A DNA stretch of 64,000 bases, from NCBI GenBank assembly GCA_033961575.1, contig CM066738.1, forward strand, positions 107,161,478-107,225,477, read 5' to 3'. The DNA is from Aselliscus stoliczkanus. Taxonomy: Eukaryota; Chordata; Mammalia; Chiroptera; Hipposideridae. Position 1 is the first letter of the stretch. Each line of letters opens with the position of its first letter. Positions 47,430 to 60,214 of this stretch are shown here, piece by piece. Made by a program: the position numbers and the translations under genes. The notes under the pieces are model-generated. The model saw only the letters and a program-made list of their open reading frames with translations, did no database searches and was not told the DNA's origin.

Positions 47430-47800
47430 GTGCTATCACTTATATATGAAATCTCCAAAAAAGAAAAGAAAAGAAGAGAAAAGGAAGGAAGGGAGGAAGG
47501 GGGGAAAGGGAGAGAGGAAGGAAGAGGGCAAACTCACAGAGACAGGGAGGAGAACCGTGGTTGTCAGAAACGGGGGGTGGAAGAAATAAGGAGAAGTTAT
47601 TAGTAAAATGATACAGGCTTTGGTTATAAGATGAGTACGGTCTGAGGATCCAGCATATAAAATGGAGACAACACTTAATAACGCTGTATTGTGTAAAATT
47701 TGCCAAGAGAGTAGAACTCAAACATTGTACATGTTAAATATCTTACAGTTTTGTCAATTATACCTCTGTAAAGCTGAAAAAGTAAACTAACAAACAAATA
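47430..47800 (+). mobile_element. L1 3' UTR (L1MA-like) with GGAA-rich tract
   Basis: A purine tract (47457-47528) precedes TGGTTGTCAGAAACGGGGGGTGG, GGTTATAAGATGAGTACGGTCTGAGGATCCAGCATA, AATAACGCTGTATTGTGTAAAATTTGCCAAGAGAGTAGAACTC and TTTTGTCAATTATACCTCTGTAAAGCTG. Same module as 37470-37805. Confidence 0.8.
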
Positions 47801-47833
47801 AATAAATTCAAGTATCAGAAAGAACGGTGATGG

Positions 47834-47941
47834 GGCCGGGTGAGTGGCGCGGTGGTTAAGCGCTGGCCTGGGAAGCCAGTGACCCCGGTTCGGTCCCACA
47901 TATGAGGGCCAGTGACACTGCCCTCAAAAAAAAAAAAAAAA
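47834..47941 (+). mobile_element. Rhin-type tRNA SINE
   Basis: GGGCCGGGTGAGTGGCGCGG to TGAGGGCCAGTGACACTGCCCTC plus about 19 A. The duplication AAAGAACGGTGATGG flanks it (about 47819-47833 and 47942-47956). Confidence 0.93.
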
Positions 47942-48059
47942 AAAGAACGGTGATGGCAGGGATTAAAAAATATCAAAGCTGTTAAAATGCATGAGTTATT
48001 ATTACTACTTCTACTAATAGTACATAAACTAGTCGGCCAATACTGGAGGTTGCCAGGGT

Positions 48060-48500
48060 CCCATGTCATGACTGATGATTGATAGGGCATCTAACTGCAA
48101 TTTCCTTTCCCTATGTTTGTGTGGCTAAGGGACAAAATTTATTCATATTATATTCCTTCCCATGAGAAAAAAAAAAAATGGAGACCCATGGTAAAATCCC
48201 ATTAGAATTTTCTCTTGTGTTATTTGGGACATAAAGCAGAAAGCACCTCTCATCAAAGATATGCAAGCCAAAAACAGAATCAAGTTGATTTCTAAACAAA
48301 GGGGTTGAAACAAACAATTTGCAGATTTTCCTCACTCTCAGTGCCTCCATGCAATTGTGCTTCAAGAAGGTGAATCAAGACCATGTTTAAGGGCAAGAGT
48401 TATAATCTGCTAGCGCTCCACTCCACCACGAAGGAAAAATAGTTCCATGGTGGTGTGAAAATTTCAGGTCCTATTCAGAGATTACCCCCCAAACACCCAT
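48060..48500. other. Unassigned
   Basis: No gene or repeat recognised. Confidence 0.45.
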
Positions 48501-48514
48501 AACAGTAGCCTGGC

Positions 48515-48900
48515 TGGAAATTCCTATGTTGAAATCCTAGCCCCCAGGACCTCAGACATTGACTGGGTTTGGAGCCAAGGTCTTTGCTGCGCTAATTAAG
48601 ATGATGTTGCTAGGATAGGAACTAATCCAGTATGACTGGTGTCCTTACAAGAATAGGAAGATTTGGACAAAGATGCAGACAGAAGGAAGATGACATGAAG
48701 ACACGGAAACCATGGCCATCTACAAGCCGAGGAGAGAGGCCTGGCAGAGATCCTTCCCTCATGGCCTCGGAAGGAACCAACTCAGCCAGAGTCTCCATCT
48801 CAGACTTTTGGCCCCCAGGACTAGGAGAAAACAAATTTCTGATGTTTAAGTCCCCCAGTCTGTGTTACTTTCTTATGGCTGCCCCAGCAGACTAATAATG
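48515..48900 (+). mobile_element. MLT1-type (ERVL-MaLR) solo LTR
   Basis: ATGTTGAAATCCTAGCCCCCAGG, ACTGGTGTCCTTACAAGAATAGG, ATGACATGAAGACACGG, TTTTGGCCCCCAGGACTAGGAGAAAACAAATTTCTG and CCCCAGTCTGTGTTACTTTCTTATGGCTGCCCCAGCAGACTAATA follow MLT1 order. No internal region. Confidence 0.8.
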
Positions 48901-48904
48901 CTAA

Positions 48905-50280
48905 GCCACATCTCAGCCCAAATGGCAATTTCCTAACCGCCAGGTTTAATGTGTGGACCCTGGTTTGGGGCAGTATCCACATAAGAAACAAAAACAGATA
49001 CCCATGCAGTGTTGATAAGGTGTGGGGAAGTTAAGTAACTATAGATATAGATGTGGAAGCACAGAGAGAAACCATTTAATGACAAAACCACGTTGGGGAC
49101 CTTTTCTGTTCACTTATTTTCCCTGGAAACTTCAGGAGACTGTTATGATTTTCATTAAAAAAAAAAAAAAACAGAGTTAGTTGCTGCATGTATCAAAAGA
49201 AGGACTCTAGTTCATTCATGCCATTTTGAAACAGAAAGCTCAACACACTGTAACTAAAATATATGTATATACTTGTAATTGTCCTTAAATCTATTATTCA
49301 TTTCAGAAGCTTTCAGCTGAGATTGGTGAGTCACCCAGCATTTGTAATAGAATGCCCAAGAACTGTGTGCCTTTCCCCAGTGGAAGAGCATGTATTAGGA
49401 AAAGGCAATTGTCTGATGATGTGTGGGACATGAGAAGATCTATTTGTATTCTGCCCTTTGAAAATAGTCCTTGTATATACATATTTTGATATTATACAGC
49501 TCAAGGGCTGGTGATTACTTCTTTACAGGAACTGCTAACCGTTTCAAGAAATTGTTGAATATCTGAAAATGATTTCAGAGTGTGAAAACATTTTATACAC
49601 TTTGCAAATCAAATGCATTCGACTGGAAGGGACTAGCTTATTTTGCATGTTTTTAATATTTAAGAATGAGACAGTTTAATCTTTGGTTTCTTTGAGAAGA
49701 TACAGGTGCAATTACACGGATACACCTGAGTAAGTGTCCCTTAATGTAAGTGAATTTTCAACTTTGCCTCATGACATTTTCTACTGATGGCAAAATAGTA
49801 GGAAAATTAATGGGTCTTTTCCCGTAGTTTTCTTTTTTTTTTTTTCCTGCTACCAGTCACACCTAGAGTTAATGAACGTAAAAAGTTTACTCAGAATTCA
49901 CCCAAAAAGACAAAAGCAAGTGGAAACACTAAAACTGCAAGCAATAATGTCTAACAAATTTGGGCTTGAAGCCAGCTTGAAGTGTAATATCCTAATTAGT
50001 TCATTTTGCTGATAAGAGAAAACTGATGGACATGCACAGCCCTTAGTGTGGGGTCACTGCTTCCTTCTGGAGACCAGCACCCTCGTAACTTGGGGAGCCT
50101 CACTGAATTCCTTTGAGATATGACCTTGGATCTACACCATACTAATTTATTAGTTACATTAGTGAAAATGCACAGCTCTAGGGGCTATGTGAGAAATTTC
50201 CGTACCTGTCTCTTATTTTGCTGTGAACCTAAAATTGCTGTAAAAAGTGGCCTTAATAAATTTTATTTTTAAATATGCAG
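48905..50280. other. Apparently unique DNA
   Basis: No repeat family or gene recognised. Contains a poly-A run at 49156-49171 and a T run near 49834. 49300-49560 is a candidate for a comparative conservation check. Confidence 0.4.
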
Positions 50281-50380
50281 TTCTACTTTACAAAAGACAC
50301 TGTGAAGAGTGAAAATACAAGGCATAGACTGGGAGAGAATATTTGCAAAACACATAAATCACAAAGGACTGGTGTCCAAA

Positions 50381-50424
<44 letters not shown>

Positions 50425-51485
50425 TAAAATAGTATGTATATAAATTAAAGTAGAAGAAAACAAGCAACCCTATTTTAAAATGAACAAAATATTTGAACAG
50501 AGACCTCACCAAAGAAGATACACAGATGGCAAATAAGCATATCCAAAGATGTTCAATAGCATATGTCATTAGGAAACTGTAAAATGAAACAATCCTGAAA
50601 TGCCAGAACACATCTATTAGAATGGCGAAAATCCAAAACACTGACACCACCAAATGCTGGTGTGGATGTGGAGCAACAGGAGTTCTCACTCACTGCTGGT
50701 GGGAGTGCGACATGGTGCAGCAACTTTGGAAGTTTGATAGTTTTTTACAGAACTAAATGTGTTCTTATCATATGATCCAGCACTAGTGCTTCTTAATATA
50801 ATAAGTTATCCAAATTGGTTGAAAGCTTATGTCCACACAAAAATTGCACTGAAATTTTACAGCAACTTTATTCATAATTGCCACAATTTGAAAGCAACTT
50901 TAGGTGAATGAATAAACAAGTCCTGGTTATCTCAATGGATATTACTTAGCAATAAAAAGAAATGAACTATCGAGCCGCAAAAAGAACATGGAGGGACCCC
51001 TAAATGCACATTGCTAAGTGAAAGAAGCCAATCTGAAAAGACTACATACTGTATTGTTCCAACTGTATGACATTCTGGGAAAGGTAAACCTATGGAGATA
51101 GTATAAAAAAATTAAAAAATAAAATAAAACCAATGGTTGCCAAGGATTCGGGGAAAGAGAGGAATGAATAGGTTGATCGAGGAATTTTTAGGGCAGTGAA
51201 GCTACTCTATAATTCAGCAATGGTTATATATTCCACGTTAGTCAAAACCCATACAATGCACAACACAGGGTGCCCCCTAATGTAAACAGCGGACATAATA
51301 ATGTATCAATATTGGTGCATCAATTGTCACAAACATGCTACACTTACACAAGATGTTAATAATGGGAAAAACTGGATTGGGGTGGTGGTGGAGAGGAGTT
51401 ATATGCAAACCGTTTACTTTCTGTTCAATTTTTCTGTAATTCTAAAACTGCTAAAGTATATTTAAAAGTTTAAAAACTACACAGG
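50280..51485 (+). mobile_element. Old L1: late ORF2/3' region and 3' UTR
   Basis: GAAAATACAAGGCATAGACTGGGAGAGAATATTTGCAAAACACATAA, ACAGAGACCTCACCAAAGAAGATACACAGATGGCAAATAAGCATA and GGAGTTCTCACTCACTGCTGGTGGGAGTGC are L1. The 3' UTR has GGTTGCCAAGGATTCGGGG, TTTTTAGGGCAGTGAAGCTACTC and TTTCTGTTCAATTTTTCTGTAATTCTAAAACTGC. A (GT)n of about 20 units at 50382-50422 interrupts it. The 133-codon minus frame 50288-50689 is antisense L1. Confidence 0.85.
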
Positions 51486-51489
51486 ATCA

Positions 51490-53410
51490 GAGCACATTGA
51501 AAGTAATACTTCTAAAGATTGGGACTGATAGCAAGGGTCATATTCTTTGTGGAAAATCAAATATGGGACGCCAAGTAGGCTGTGTGCCTAGGTCCCCACC
51601 CATTTTTATTTCGTAGGCCTCAGCCATAACGGCAATCAGAAATTCAGGGAATGTATCTTGTTTTCCAGCCATTTTCGCATGTTCTAGCTTCTTGGTTTTC
51701 ATACTGTTGGAAAACAATGGGAGAAATCGTCTAATAAAATATGTACGCAAAAACCCACTATTTTTAGTTGTGGTTAGTGCTTCATGAGCAATGATGGGAG
51801 AAGAAAATAATTTTCTTTTCATTCTTCATAATATTCATTTCTCCACTTGGGTGTTAGTGAAGCTTTGGGCACTGAGGCTCCCGTCTGTGTCCCCTATTCT
51901 TAGGGGACTGATCATGATGAACTCCATCCCTCTTACTCTTTTCCTTTCCTGTGACTTTTTTTTTTTATCACATTTTCCTTTGTTAACTTTCAATTCAGTT
52001 AAACTCAACAAGCACCACTCAAGCACCTAAACTATATATAAGACAAACGCTAGATATTGTAAGTGATTCAAAAGCACATCTAATGTATTTTTACCCTCAA
52101 GTCGACACAAGTTTGCAGGAAGGCAAATATATACATATACTCTAAAATATAGTAAATAATGGTAAGTCTACCCACTTACTTTTAAGAGGTATTAATAAAA
52201 CAAAGTAATATGAAAGCAAGCATGTATATGGATTAGAAAACAAGAATGAAAAGGAATCACTGAGTAGGTGGCATAGAAACTGGACAAAGTGTTTAAGCAA
52301 ATTAGTTACAAAGGGTTAGATCATTTCTGGGAGTAGGAAGGAAACGATTAATGGGATAAACTTTATTTTGCCACTATGTAATTCTTTAAATGCATGAGTG
52401 CATTTACATCTTTGTTTATAACTGTGGACTGTGTTTTTTATTATTTATTTTATTTTTGGTTCAATTTGGGAATTAGGGATATGCCGGCATCACGTATAAG
52501 ATTGAAAACATTTCTACCTTTTTCTACCATTTGGAAGACTAACTTGGAAATTAACTTTACTTGAAAAGTTTGGTAGACCTTTCCCTTTTTCAAGTTCACT
52601 GAGCCGATATCCACAATTATAGATCAAACTAGAATATTTCTTAAATACCTTTTTTTGTCTCCCTAAGCTTGACACATTTTATTCTATTTTTGATATTTTG
52701 TATTTTCTCAGAAATTATCCATTTGATCTAAAAATAGGAAATTCCAAATATATTGGTATGATATTCAAGATAAAATTCTCTAAATGTTTTTCAAATAACT
52801 ATATATATATAATTTAATATATTTCACTTGCCAAGATCATTAGAGGAATCAAAAAGAATGATTGAGCAAATATTTGAAATAAAGGAAAAATATTAAACAA
52901 GAAAATGTAACCAATAGACAATATCAAGTAAATATCAATAATAAATGTAAAAGTATCAAATTAGCATATCAAGTAACACAGATTATCAAACAGGGTTAAA
53001 ATATTCACTTACACTCCCTTTACAAGTGATGCATCAAATCAGAAAGATATAATTATTGATATATTGAAATATAAAAATATCTTGACTGTCAACTAATAAT
53101 TCGTGTAGAATAGCAGAGAATAATTCTCAGGCGAAACAAACTTTCTTTACGAGTTGGATCACAGGATACAGACGCTGTGTGTAGACCAGGTGTGTCAGCG
53201 AGTCGGAAAAGGCCATTCCCTGCTTAATAATAATGTCCTTTTCATCAACTCTGCAGAAATACGGTAACACGAGTATGCAGATATGACTCATGTCACATGG
53301 AAACCTGGCTCCTACACCTGGTCTCGTGCCCTAAACCTGACCAGCGTGTTCCCACTCCCGACAGGTGACACTGACTCAGGGGCCAGACGTGCCCTTTACC
53401 CTCCTCTGGA
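51490..53410. other. Apparently unique AT-rich DNA
   Basis: No repeat family or gene recognised. A (TA)n lies at 52799-52811. 53200-53410 becomes GC-richer before the LTR. Confidence 0.45.
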
Positions 53411-53414
53411 TGCT

Positions 53415-53757
53415 TGGTCTATAGTCTGCGTGTCCCCCCAAGTCCATATGTTGGAATCCTAATGCTCCATGTAAAGGTATTAGGAGGCGGGGCCTTTGGG
53501 AGGGGGTTGGGTGCTGAGGGTGGAGCCCTCGTGAATGGGATTGGCATCCTTATAAGAGAGGCTCAGGGAAGATGCCCAGCCACAGCCAGGCTCCTGGAGA
53601 GAGATTCAACCTGGTGAGGACACAGCGAGAGGGCCCCACCCTCGCATGTTGATACCCTGGGCTCGGACTTCCGGCCTCCAGGACTGAGCTAGAAATTTCT
53701 GTCTATAAACCACTCAATCTGGGATTTTGTTATAGCTGCTGAAAAGGACTAAGACAG
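53415..53757 (+). mobile_element. MLT1-type (ERVL-MaLR) solo LTR, well preserved
   Basis: GTGTCCCCCCAAGTCCATATGTTGGAATCCTAATG, GTATTAGGAGGCGGGGCCTTTGGGAGG, GGGTGGAGCCCTCGTGAATGGGATTGGCATCCTTATAAGAGAGGC, GGCCTCCAGGACTGAGCTAGAAATTTCTG and CTCAATCTGGGATTTTGTTATAGC...GGACTAAGACAG match the MLT1/MST-type LTR consensus as remembered. No internal region follows. Open frame 53414-53617 is LTR sequence. Confidence 0.9.
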
Positions 53758-54510
53758 GTGGCAATTCAATGGCGGGAGGAGGGATGGAGGAGATGGGCAG
53801 GGGGAGGGGCTATGCTACATCATGACCAAAACCCTGAGGTTTGTTGGCCTTCCCTTGTCCCCACGCGCTCCACCTGCCCAGCTCACTGCACCACCCTGAG
53901 CCCCAGGCTGACACACGGGCTGCCCATCTCCCTTCATGGATGTCCTCCAGGCTGCCTTCTGGTGACCTTTTTGGTTTTTCATTTCACCAGTTTTCACGTA
54001 GCTAACACACCAGGTAAAGAGGAGGGAGCACAGCATGGGGTTTACACCTGAACCTCCGCTCTGGAGATGCCCATCTACTCTGCTCCACGATCGAAATCAC
54101 TTGGGTGGTGCCCCAGTTCTAAAATATGATCCATTTGACTCTCTGGTCTCCACTCCCAGCACCACACAGAATCTTTTCAGTTTGATACTCAATTTGAAGC
54201 AGCAATGGCTCCCCCATTCCCGCTGTGTGGGGGGTGACTGGCCGGCTCATGGTGGGAAGGATAGGGCAGGCCCAGCCTTCCAGCTAACATCCAGCTAAAT
54301 CTCCTGCTTCTTGGCCTCTCAACGCCCTCTCTCATTGTGTTTTCTTTGGATTCTTTTATAAAAAGGCAGTGAACAATATAAAAGATTTTATCTGTCAAAC
54401 CCTGACGATACTACCATCCTTCCCCATTTGTTTGTTTGTACTGTTTTTAATCCCTGCACGGAACAGGTGAGAGTGCAGTCTTGTCAAACAGAAGAAGAGA
54501 GGAGATGCCT
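53758..54510. other. GC-richer unassigned DNA
   Basis: The largest frame (97 codons, 53758-54051 plus) has no recognisable domain and starts at the LTR end. No repeat recognised. Confidence 0.4.
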
Positions 54511-54511
54511 T

Positions 54512-54860
54512 CAAACAACACTGAGATATAACTGACATACAGCAGTGGGTTAAGTTTAAGGCGGACAACCTGTTGATTTGATATATTTCTATTTGGAATA
54601 TGAATACCTGCATAGCGCTAGCTGACACCATTATCACATCACACTTCTTTCTTTTTTTGTAGTAGGAACAATGTAGACCTAGTTTCTTAGCAACTCTGAG
54701 GCTTATAACACAGTACTATTGTCTATATACAGTACTATTGTACTGTGCATTAGCTCTCCAAGGTGTATTCATCTACTAGCTCCAAGTGCAGACCCGTGAC
54801 TGTCTCCACTTCTCCCACGTCGAGTCCTGGTCGCCACGTTCAGATTTTTCAGATCTCACA
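54512..54860 (-). mobile_element. L1 3' UTR (L1MA-like), antisense
   Basis: GAGATATAACTGACATACAGCAGTGGG, ACAACCTGTTGATTTGATATATTTC, GCGCTAGCTGACACCATTATCACATCAC and AGTACTATTGTACTGTGCATTAGCTCTCC...GTATTCATC are the reverse complement of the L1 3' UTR module seen at 37500-37640. Confidence 0.75.
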
Positions 54861-54864
54861 GATC

Positions 54865-56085
54865 GATGATATCAGCAGTCGTCTTGCTTAACTGCTTTTG
54901 ATGTTACCTTTTGGTTCTCCTTAGCAAGCCCTGAGCTGGTTGGAGAGCTGGTTTGCTCATACATAATGAATTCATAACCTTAAGAGCTTGTCATCCACAG
55001 GTCAGCACACTAGGCGTTAATATCTTTGCATTGATTCTGCCAGCCTTTTCAAGAGGATCTGTGCAGACCGACCGTTTTAGTTAAGGAATGTTGCTCAGCA
55101 TGGCTTAGAGATACACTTCACTGGGGAGCCAAGGGGGTTGATTTGTCCCTGGAAACCTGCTCTTTCAAAGTTTTGCTGTTTTAAAATGGAGAGTCACCGA
55201 GTTGGTACTTTTTCCTCCAGATAAAAATCTTTCTCTAAATAACCACCCAGTAATATGTGGTTAGAGGCGATTGACAGGATGCAATGAGAATATGGGTGTA
55301 CTCAACCACTGGATTTTTTTTTTTCCTAAGGAAGAAATATAAAACTAAATAATTCATGTGACATTACTGACTCCCACACTATTGATTATAATCGTCATTG
55401 TCAATTTGCTGCCCCTCCAGCCATCGCCACAGGTTATTACTTACAGATTGTGGTAGTACTTGCTGCCATGTTTCCACTTTAAAAAAACCAGTATGAACAA
55501 CAGGAGGGAATTTTTAGCACACCAGAGATTTCCCTTCCTCTTGAAAATAACATAAGCTGCAACTTTGGTTTTTAATTAATCAGATGCCAAAAGCTGATCC
55601 TAAAATTACAAGTAGGATCAAAATGAGTGGTAAATAATAAGACTGAAATATTGCATAGAGCAAAGAAAAAAGTTATTAGAATGAATTTTTTTAAGATTTA
55701 AGACCAATGCCAAAGTAATCAAATATTATTTTCATTGACAACATCCAAAATTAAATGATATATTTATTTATTGGACTATACGATAACAACAATCTACTTT
55801 ATCATAAAATCAGGCTCATGGATATATATAGAGATATAAAATAGAGCAAGCTATAAAAATTACTTATCATTGATTAGCAATTAGGAGGTTTTAGTTAAAT
55901 ATTAACGCATTACCTTAGAAAATTTCCTTTCCTCTTCAGGAAATTCTATTTATCCTATTTCAATAGCCAAGTTAATAACAAGCTATGCAACAGGCCAGCA
56001 GACCAATCTGCAGAGGGGTTCTGGGGGATAAAACACTATTATGTTATACAGCAAAAAAAGATCTTCTGGGAGCCCTTCGTACTTA

Positions 56086-56122
<37 letters not shown>

Positions 56123-58590
56123 CTTAGTTTTGATAACTTAGTTTACTCTAAGTCAAACAAGCAACAGAATATTAACAATTTATAATACCATATTTTCTTG
56201 GAGCTGGGTCCATGGTTTGTAAATGTAACCATCTCACAATGTATCCTAATATTTGCGACAAGTACTTTCTTACCTTCAAAATTATCCATAAGGTGCGATT
56301 TCAGCAGTGTCAGCTATAGGTGGGTTAAAGAGACCGCTGACACAGGACCCCGACAAAAGCAATAAAGCTAAAGGCATGATGCATCCCCGTCCATGCCCCC
56401 GGAGGGCAGGCACAGGTGCAGGTTGTACTGGTTTCTGTACTCCACAGCTGAAGAGTCAGCTGACAGCCGTGGGTACATTCCACTGTCATTTCCCACGTGT
56501 ATGTCTCCTGGCTCAAGAATAAGAGGGGCCCCTAATATCTAAATTGGGGTTTTTTGTTGTTGTTGTCTTTTTATTTTAGTTTCCAGCCACAGCATTTGGT
56601 GTAGACTGGACAAAGAATATGGAGTAGTTGAATTGAATTCTATTCAAACAACCCACTTTATTCATAACACAGTTTTTCAATAACTGGAATTATCTTTATT
56701 TTTCTGTGCATTGTCACAGGCACAGCCGAAACATACACACCCGCCCCCACATCCACTCTTCATAGCACTCTGATTCACTCTGAATGTAACTACTTAGTCC
56801 AGTTCATTCTCTTTTAAAGAATGAAATCCATTTGGAGTGACTTCACAAGTGACAGTCGCCCACCCGTCTGGCCCCACCATTTAGCATTTTCCTAAAGCAC
56901 TCTGAATTCGCTAAGTGCTTCACAATCTTCCTTCTCTTGGCTGTCATTATCATACTTTTGATGAGGACCCACATTGCAAATGGACTTTATCACCTTTAGG
57001 TTTCTTCTCTACGTCACTGAGGGGGAGAAAGCAGGGATCCCGTGGGGTGTCCTTGTACAATATTAGTTGGGGAGTTTTATTCAGAATATTAATATTTGAA
57101 CCAAGTGGAAAACTTGGGAATAAACAGAATATGAAGTAAATCACCATTGCTTTCCTATAATTTACACTTATTATTATTGGGGTAAAGCTGCTGTGCCTTC
57201 TTCAGGGTCCCCAACTTTCTAAAACCTAACTTTCCACTGAAACAGAACTGTCAGTAAATCACTGACCCGCTGATGATTCTCCAGGTTCGAGGACAATTTG
57301 TCTTCTGTTCTATCACATCATGGACTCTGGGTCCCTGCAGGTAGTCCTATTTCACCTTCAGTAAAAAAAGGGATTAAAAACCTGTTTATATTGAGTGTGC
57401 ATTTAGATGTTTCTGGGCTTTCAATACAGTCTACTGCTTCCGAAATACGTCAGTTCCGAATCATGCTGCCTTTAGCATTTTTCAGCATCATTTGCTTATA
57501 TATAGACCCAGCTTATATATCAATATATCTCAGGAATTCTGAAGCAGCAAATGGCACAATATTATACAGCAAAACTACACATCAACAACGAGGATCGACT
57601 GCTGTTTGTACAATAGGGCATTATTCGCCATTACTCTCAACATGAAGCCCGCCGACAGTGCACACTAACTCGCTTATTTATAGTACCTGCAACACATCGC
57701 TTCATCACCTGCCTTAATTCTTGGATTTCTTTCCCTTTCCCCAGTGCTCATTTAAACCTCAACAATCATTTCATAACCAATACTCACTTCAAGAACCTCT
57801 CCCAGCTATTGTCATCCACAGATTTCTTCAGGAGCGTGCAATGAAAAATTCATTTGAGTCTGCCTGGTGTGTTTACCACTCCTGTGACACCAGGCGGCCT
57901 TCCTTTCACTTAGCCTAAAGGCCTCGTTTGTAAAAGTGGATGCTCATTATACCTATTTCTCAAGTATACAACTATTTTAAGGTGAAGTAATTAAAAAAAA
58001 AAGTAATCAGCAAAAATACAACGTGCACATTGTTTTTAAATTTCCACAGGCTACCGTTACACGTGGTCTCTGCCTATCACCTAGTAGCTGAAGAACGCAT
58101 TGCTTTCTGGGTGTCTTAACTCCCGGAATAGATGGAAAGCTTTGTGAGGCTTACCAAGGTGCACAGTCGTTTAATTGTGTCCTGCATAGCGTGGTCATAC
58201 GCCTGAGCCAGTAAAATTTGCTTAGAGACAGATGGGTTCTCTCTCTTATTCATTCAACTAGGTGACTAAATAGATTGACGAATTTAACTTGATGGATCTC
58301 ACTTGACATTCCATTAGCTCTTTTCTTCCAAAGTAATTGAGGCATTTGTTAAGAGACTTTCTTTCTGGAACAATAGATTGGAAGAATAAATAAACAAAAC
58401 AGGCCTACGCTTTTGTGATGGGAATGGAACATTGTTTTAGGAGAAAGTGGTGATAATATTGTTGAAGAGAGGATTGCCCACACAGAAAAAACGAAAGTAA
58501 GAAGGAGTTAGGGAAGAAAGACAATAGAGGAATTTCAAAACGGAGTGCCTAGGACAACTCCAAGTCCCTGGTACACTGAGAGCAATTGGG
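54865..58590. other. Apparently unique DNA with one (AAT)n
   Basis: (AAT)n of about 11 units at 56087-56120. No gene or repeat family recognised. Frames such as 57298-57645 (115 codons, plus) have no family features. Lack of legible transposons over 3.7 kb makes this the best stretch for conserved noncoding elements. Confidence 0.4.
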
Positions 58591-58594
58591 AAGT

Positions 58595-58735
58595 CGTGGG
58601 AAAGCTATGAGTTTTGGTGACCATCACATTCTAGCTTTGAGATCCTACACAACCAGGTTAAACTAATTACAAATTTTTTAATCTAAAAAATGGGTCATAG
58701 TAACACCTGGTTCCTAAGAGTAGGGAAATGTTTTC
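58595..58735 (+). mobile_element. MIR SINE fragment
   Basis: ATTCTAGCTTTGAGATCCTACACAACCAGGTTAAACTAATTAC...TTTAATCTAAAAAATGGGTCATAGTAACACCTGG follows the MIR core. Confidence 0.65.
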
Positions 58736-59254
58736 AGCAATTGTTAGTTTCATCAAAAAGCAAGCTGTCTTATTGGTTCCCTAACTTTGGAGAATTTCCT
58801 CCAGCACATTAATTAGTTTTAGGAGGAGTGAACTAGAATGACCAAGTCTGAGTAGGTAATTAATACAGACATCAGATACCCAGGGTCTTGATTTTTCTTT
58901 ATGATTATTTGAAAGACATGATGATTTATGAATCGGGCTGGATTTTTTTTTTTGTTTTTAAAATTAGTCAGACTCTGATATATACTAAGTGACAGTAGTC
59001 AAACAATAAATACTTTCCTGAAAAAAATTATAATCAAGTGTAATTATTTACCAAGTTGAATGAAACAGATGAAACTTCAGTCTATGCTCATGACTTTTGA
59101 ACATGATTTTTTCATTTATTATTAATAGCAGGAGCCTTTTTAATGTTTCCATGAACCTATTTTGTTCAAACCTTTCATGTGCATCTATGGTATCAAATTT
59201 TTCACTGCACATAAAGCCATTTTGCTTCTGTTATCTGAGTTAACAATAATTCTA

Positions 59255-59425
59255 CTTACTTTTATTTTATTTTATTTTTATTTTTATTTTTTAGCTGAGC
59301 CATCCTGCCACCTATTGGCAGCTCAACGGCAACTCAGCTCGGGCTGGCCTCGAGCCGCTGTTGCTCAGAGCTCAGCTCGCACTCTTGAGCAAGCTCTTAA
59401 CCAACTGAGCCACTCGGCCGGCCCT
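59255..59425 (-). mobile_element. tRNA-type SINE (second family), full copy
   Basis: The plus strand reads T-rich (ATTTT)n tail, TTAGCTGAGCCATCCTGCCACC, CAGCTCGGGCTGGCCTCGAGCC, CACTCTTGAGCAAGCTCTTAACCAACTGAGCCACTCGGCCGGCC. Read on the minus strand it has a tRNA-like head beginning GGCCGGCCGAGTGGCTCAGT. The duplication AATAATTCTA lies at 59245-59254 and 59426-59435. Confidence 0.88.
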
Positions 59426-59439
59426 AATAATTCTAAATC

Positions 59440-60150
59440 TCCATGTATACTGCTGCTGTTGTACATTTTATCTATAGCCACAAATGCATTTTTCATCATA
59501 TTTGGTATTAAAAACAACCTGTGGGTGTATAGTCAAGCTTATCATACTGAAACAAGAATATAATGCTTACTCCATTTTTTCCACCAACACTTGTTCTGAA
59601 ATTTTTCAAACCCACATAAAAGTTGCAAGCCTAGTACAACTGGTGATTCTAGGTGGACATAATGTCCACATGTCCTCTAGAATCATTCAGCCATACTGCC
59701 TTTACCTATTTGACTCTCTAAATATATACAATAAGAAGTCTTTATAGTGTGTTTTTTCAAGTAGAATACATAAAACTGACTAAAAGGGTCAAACTCGTGG
59801 TGCCATTCCTTCTCCCGCTCTCATGGGCATCTCCCCACTGGAGACTGGGAATTTCAGCTCTTCTCATTATTCTACAATCTGGAGTTTCCTAGGGAAGAAA
59901 CTGCTTTGGATCCCAAAGGTCCAATGACCCATAAAGCTCTACCTGGTAACTCCAAGGAGGTGGGGCAGCAATACCCCCCCCAGAGCTCTGGCTGTCCCTG
60001 GGCTTTGGAGCTTCCCTGATCTCAGCACCCATGTTATGCTCGGGACCAGTTACTGGTCCCATGCAGCCTTGTTTTATCGTAGATAGTGTAGCAGAAGGAA
60101 GCAAAACTATGGACATACTTTTGTATTTTAAGTTTGATTTTTAACGCAAA
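59440..60150. other. Unassigned
   Basis: No gene or repeat recognised; GC content rises from about 59800 onwards. Confidence 0.4.
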
Positions 60151-60214
60151 TGGCTCATTGGGCTGAAGTGAGAAGCTGGAAGCTTGGCTGCTGGGCTGCT
60201 CCTGCCCCTGATGT

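Noticed and set aside
50288..50689. 133-codon minus-strand open frame with a His-Thr repeat
   Set aside because: Antisense of an old L1 plus a (GT)n microsatellite.
57298..57645. 115-codon plus-strand frame
   Set aside because: No homology recognised, ordinary AT-rich composition and no splice or promoter signals that favour it over chance.
59162..59563. 133-codon plus-strand frame
   Set aside because: Runs through the antisense SINE at 59255-59425; the middle of the protein is SINE sequence.
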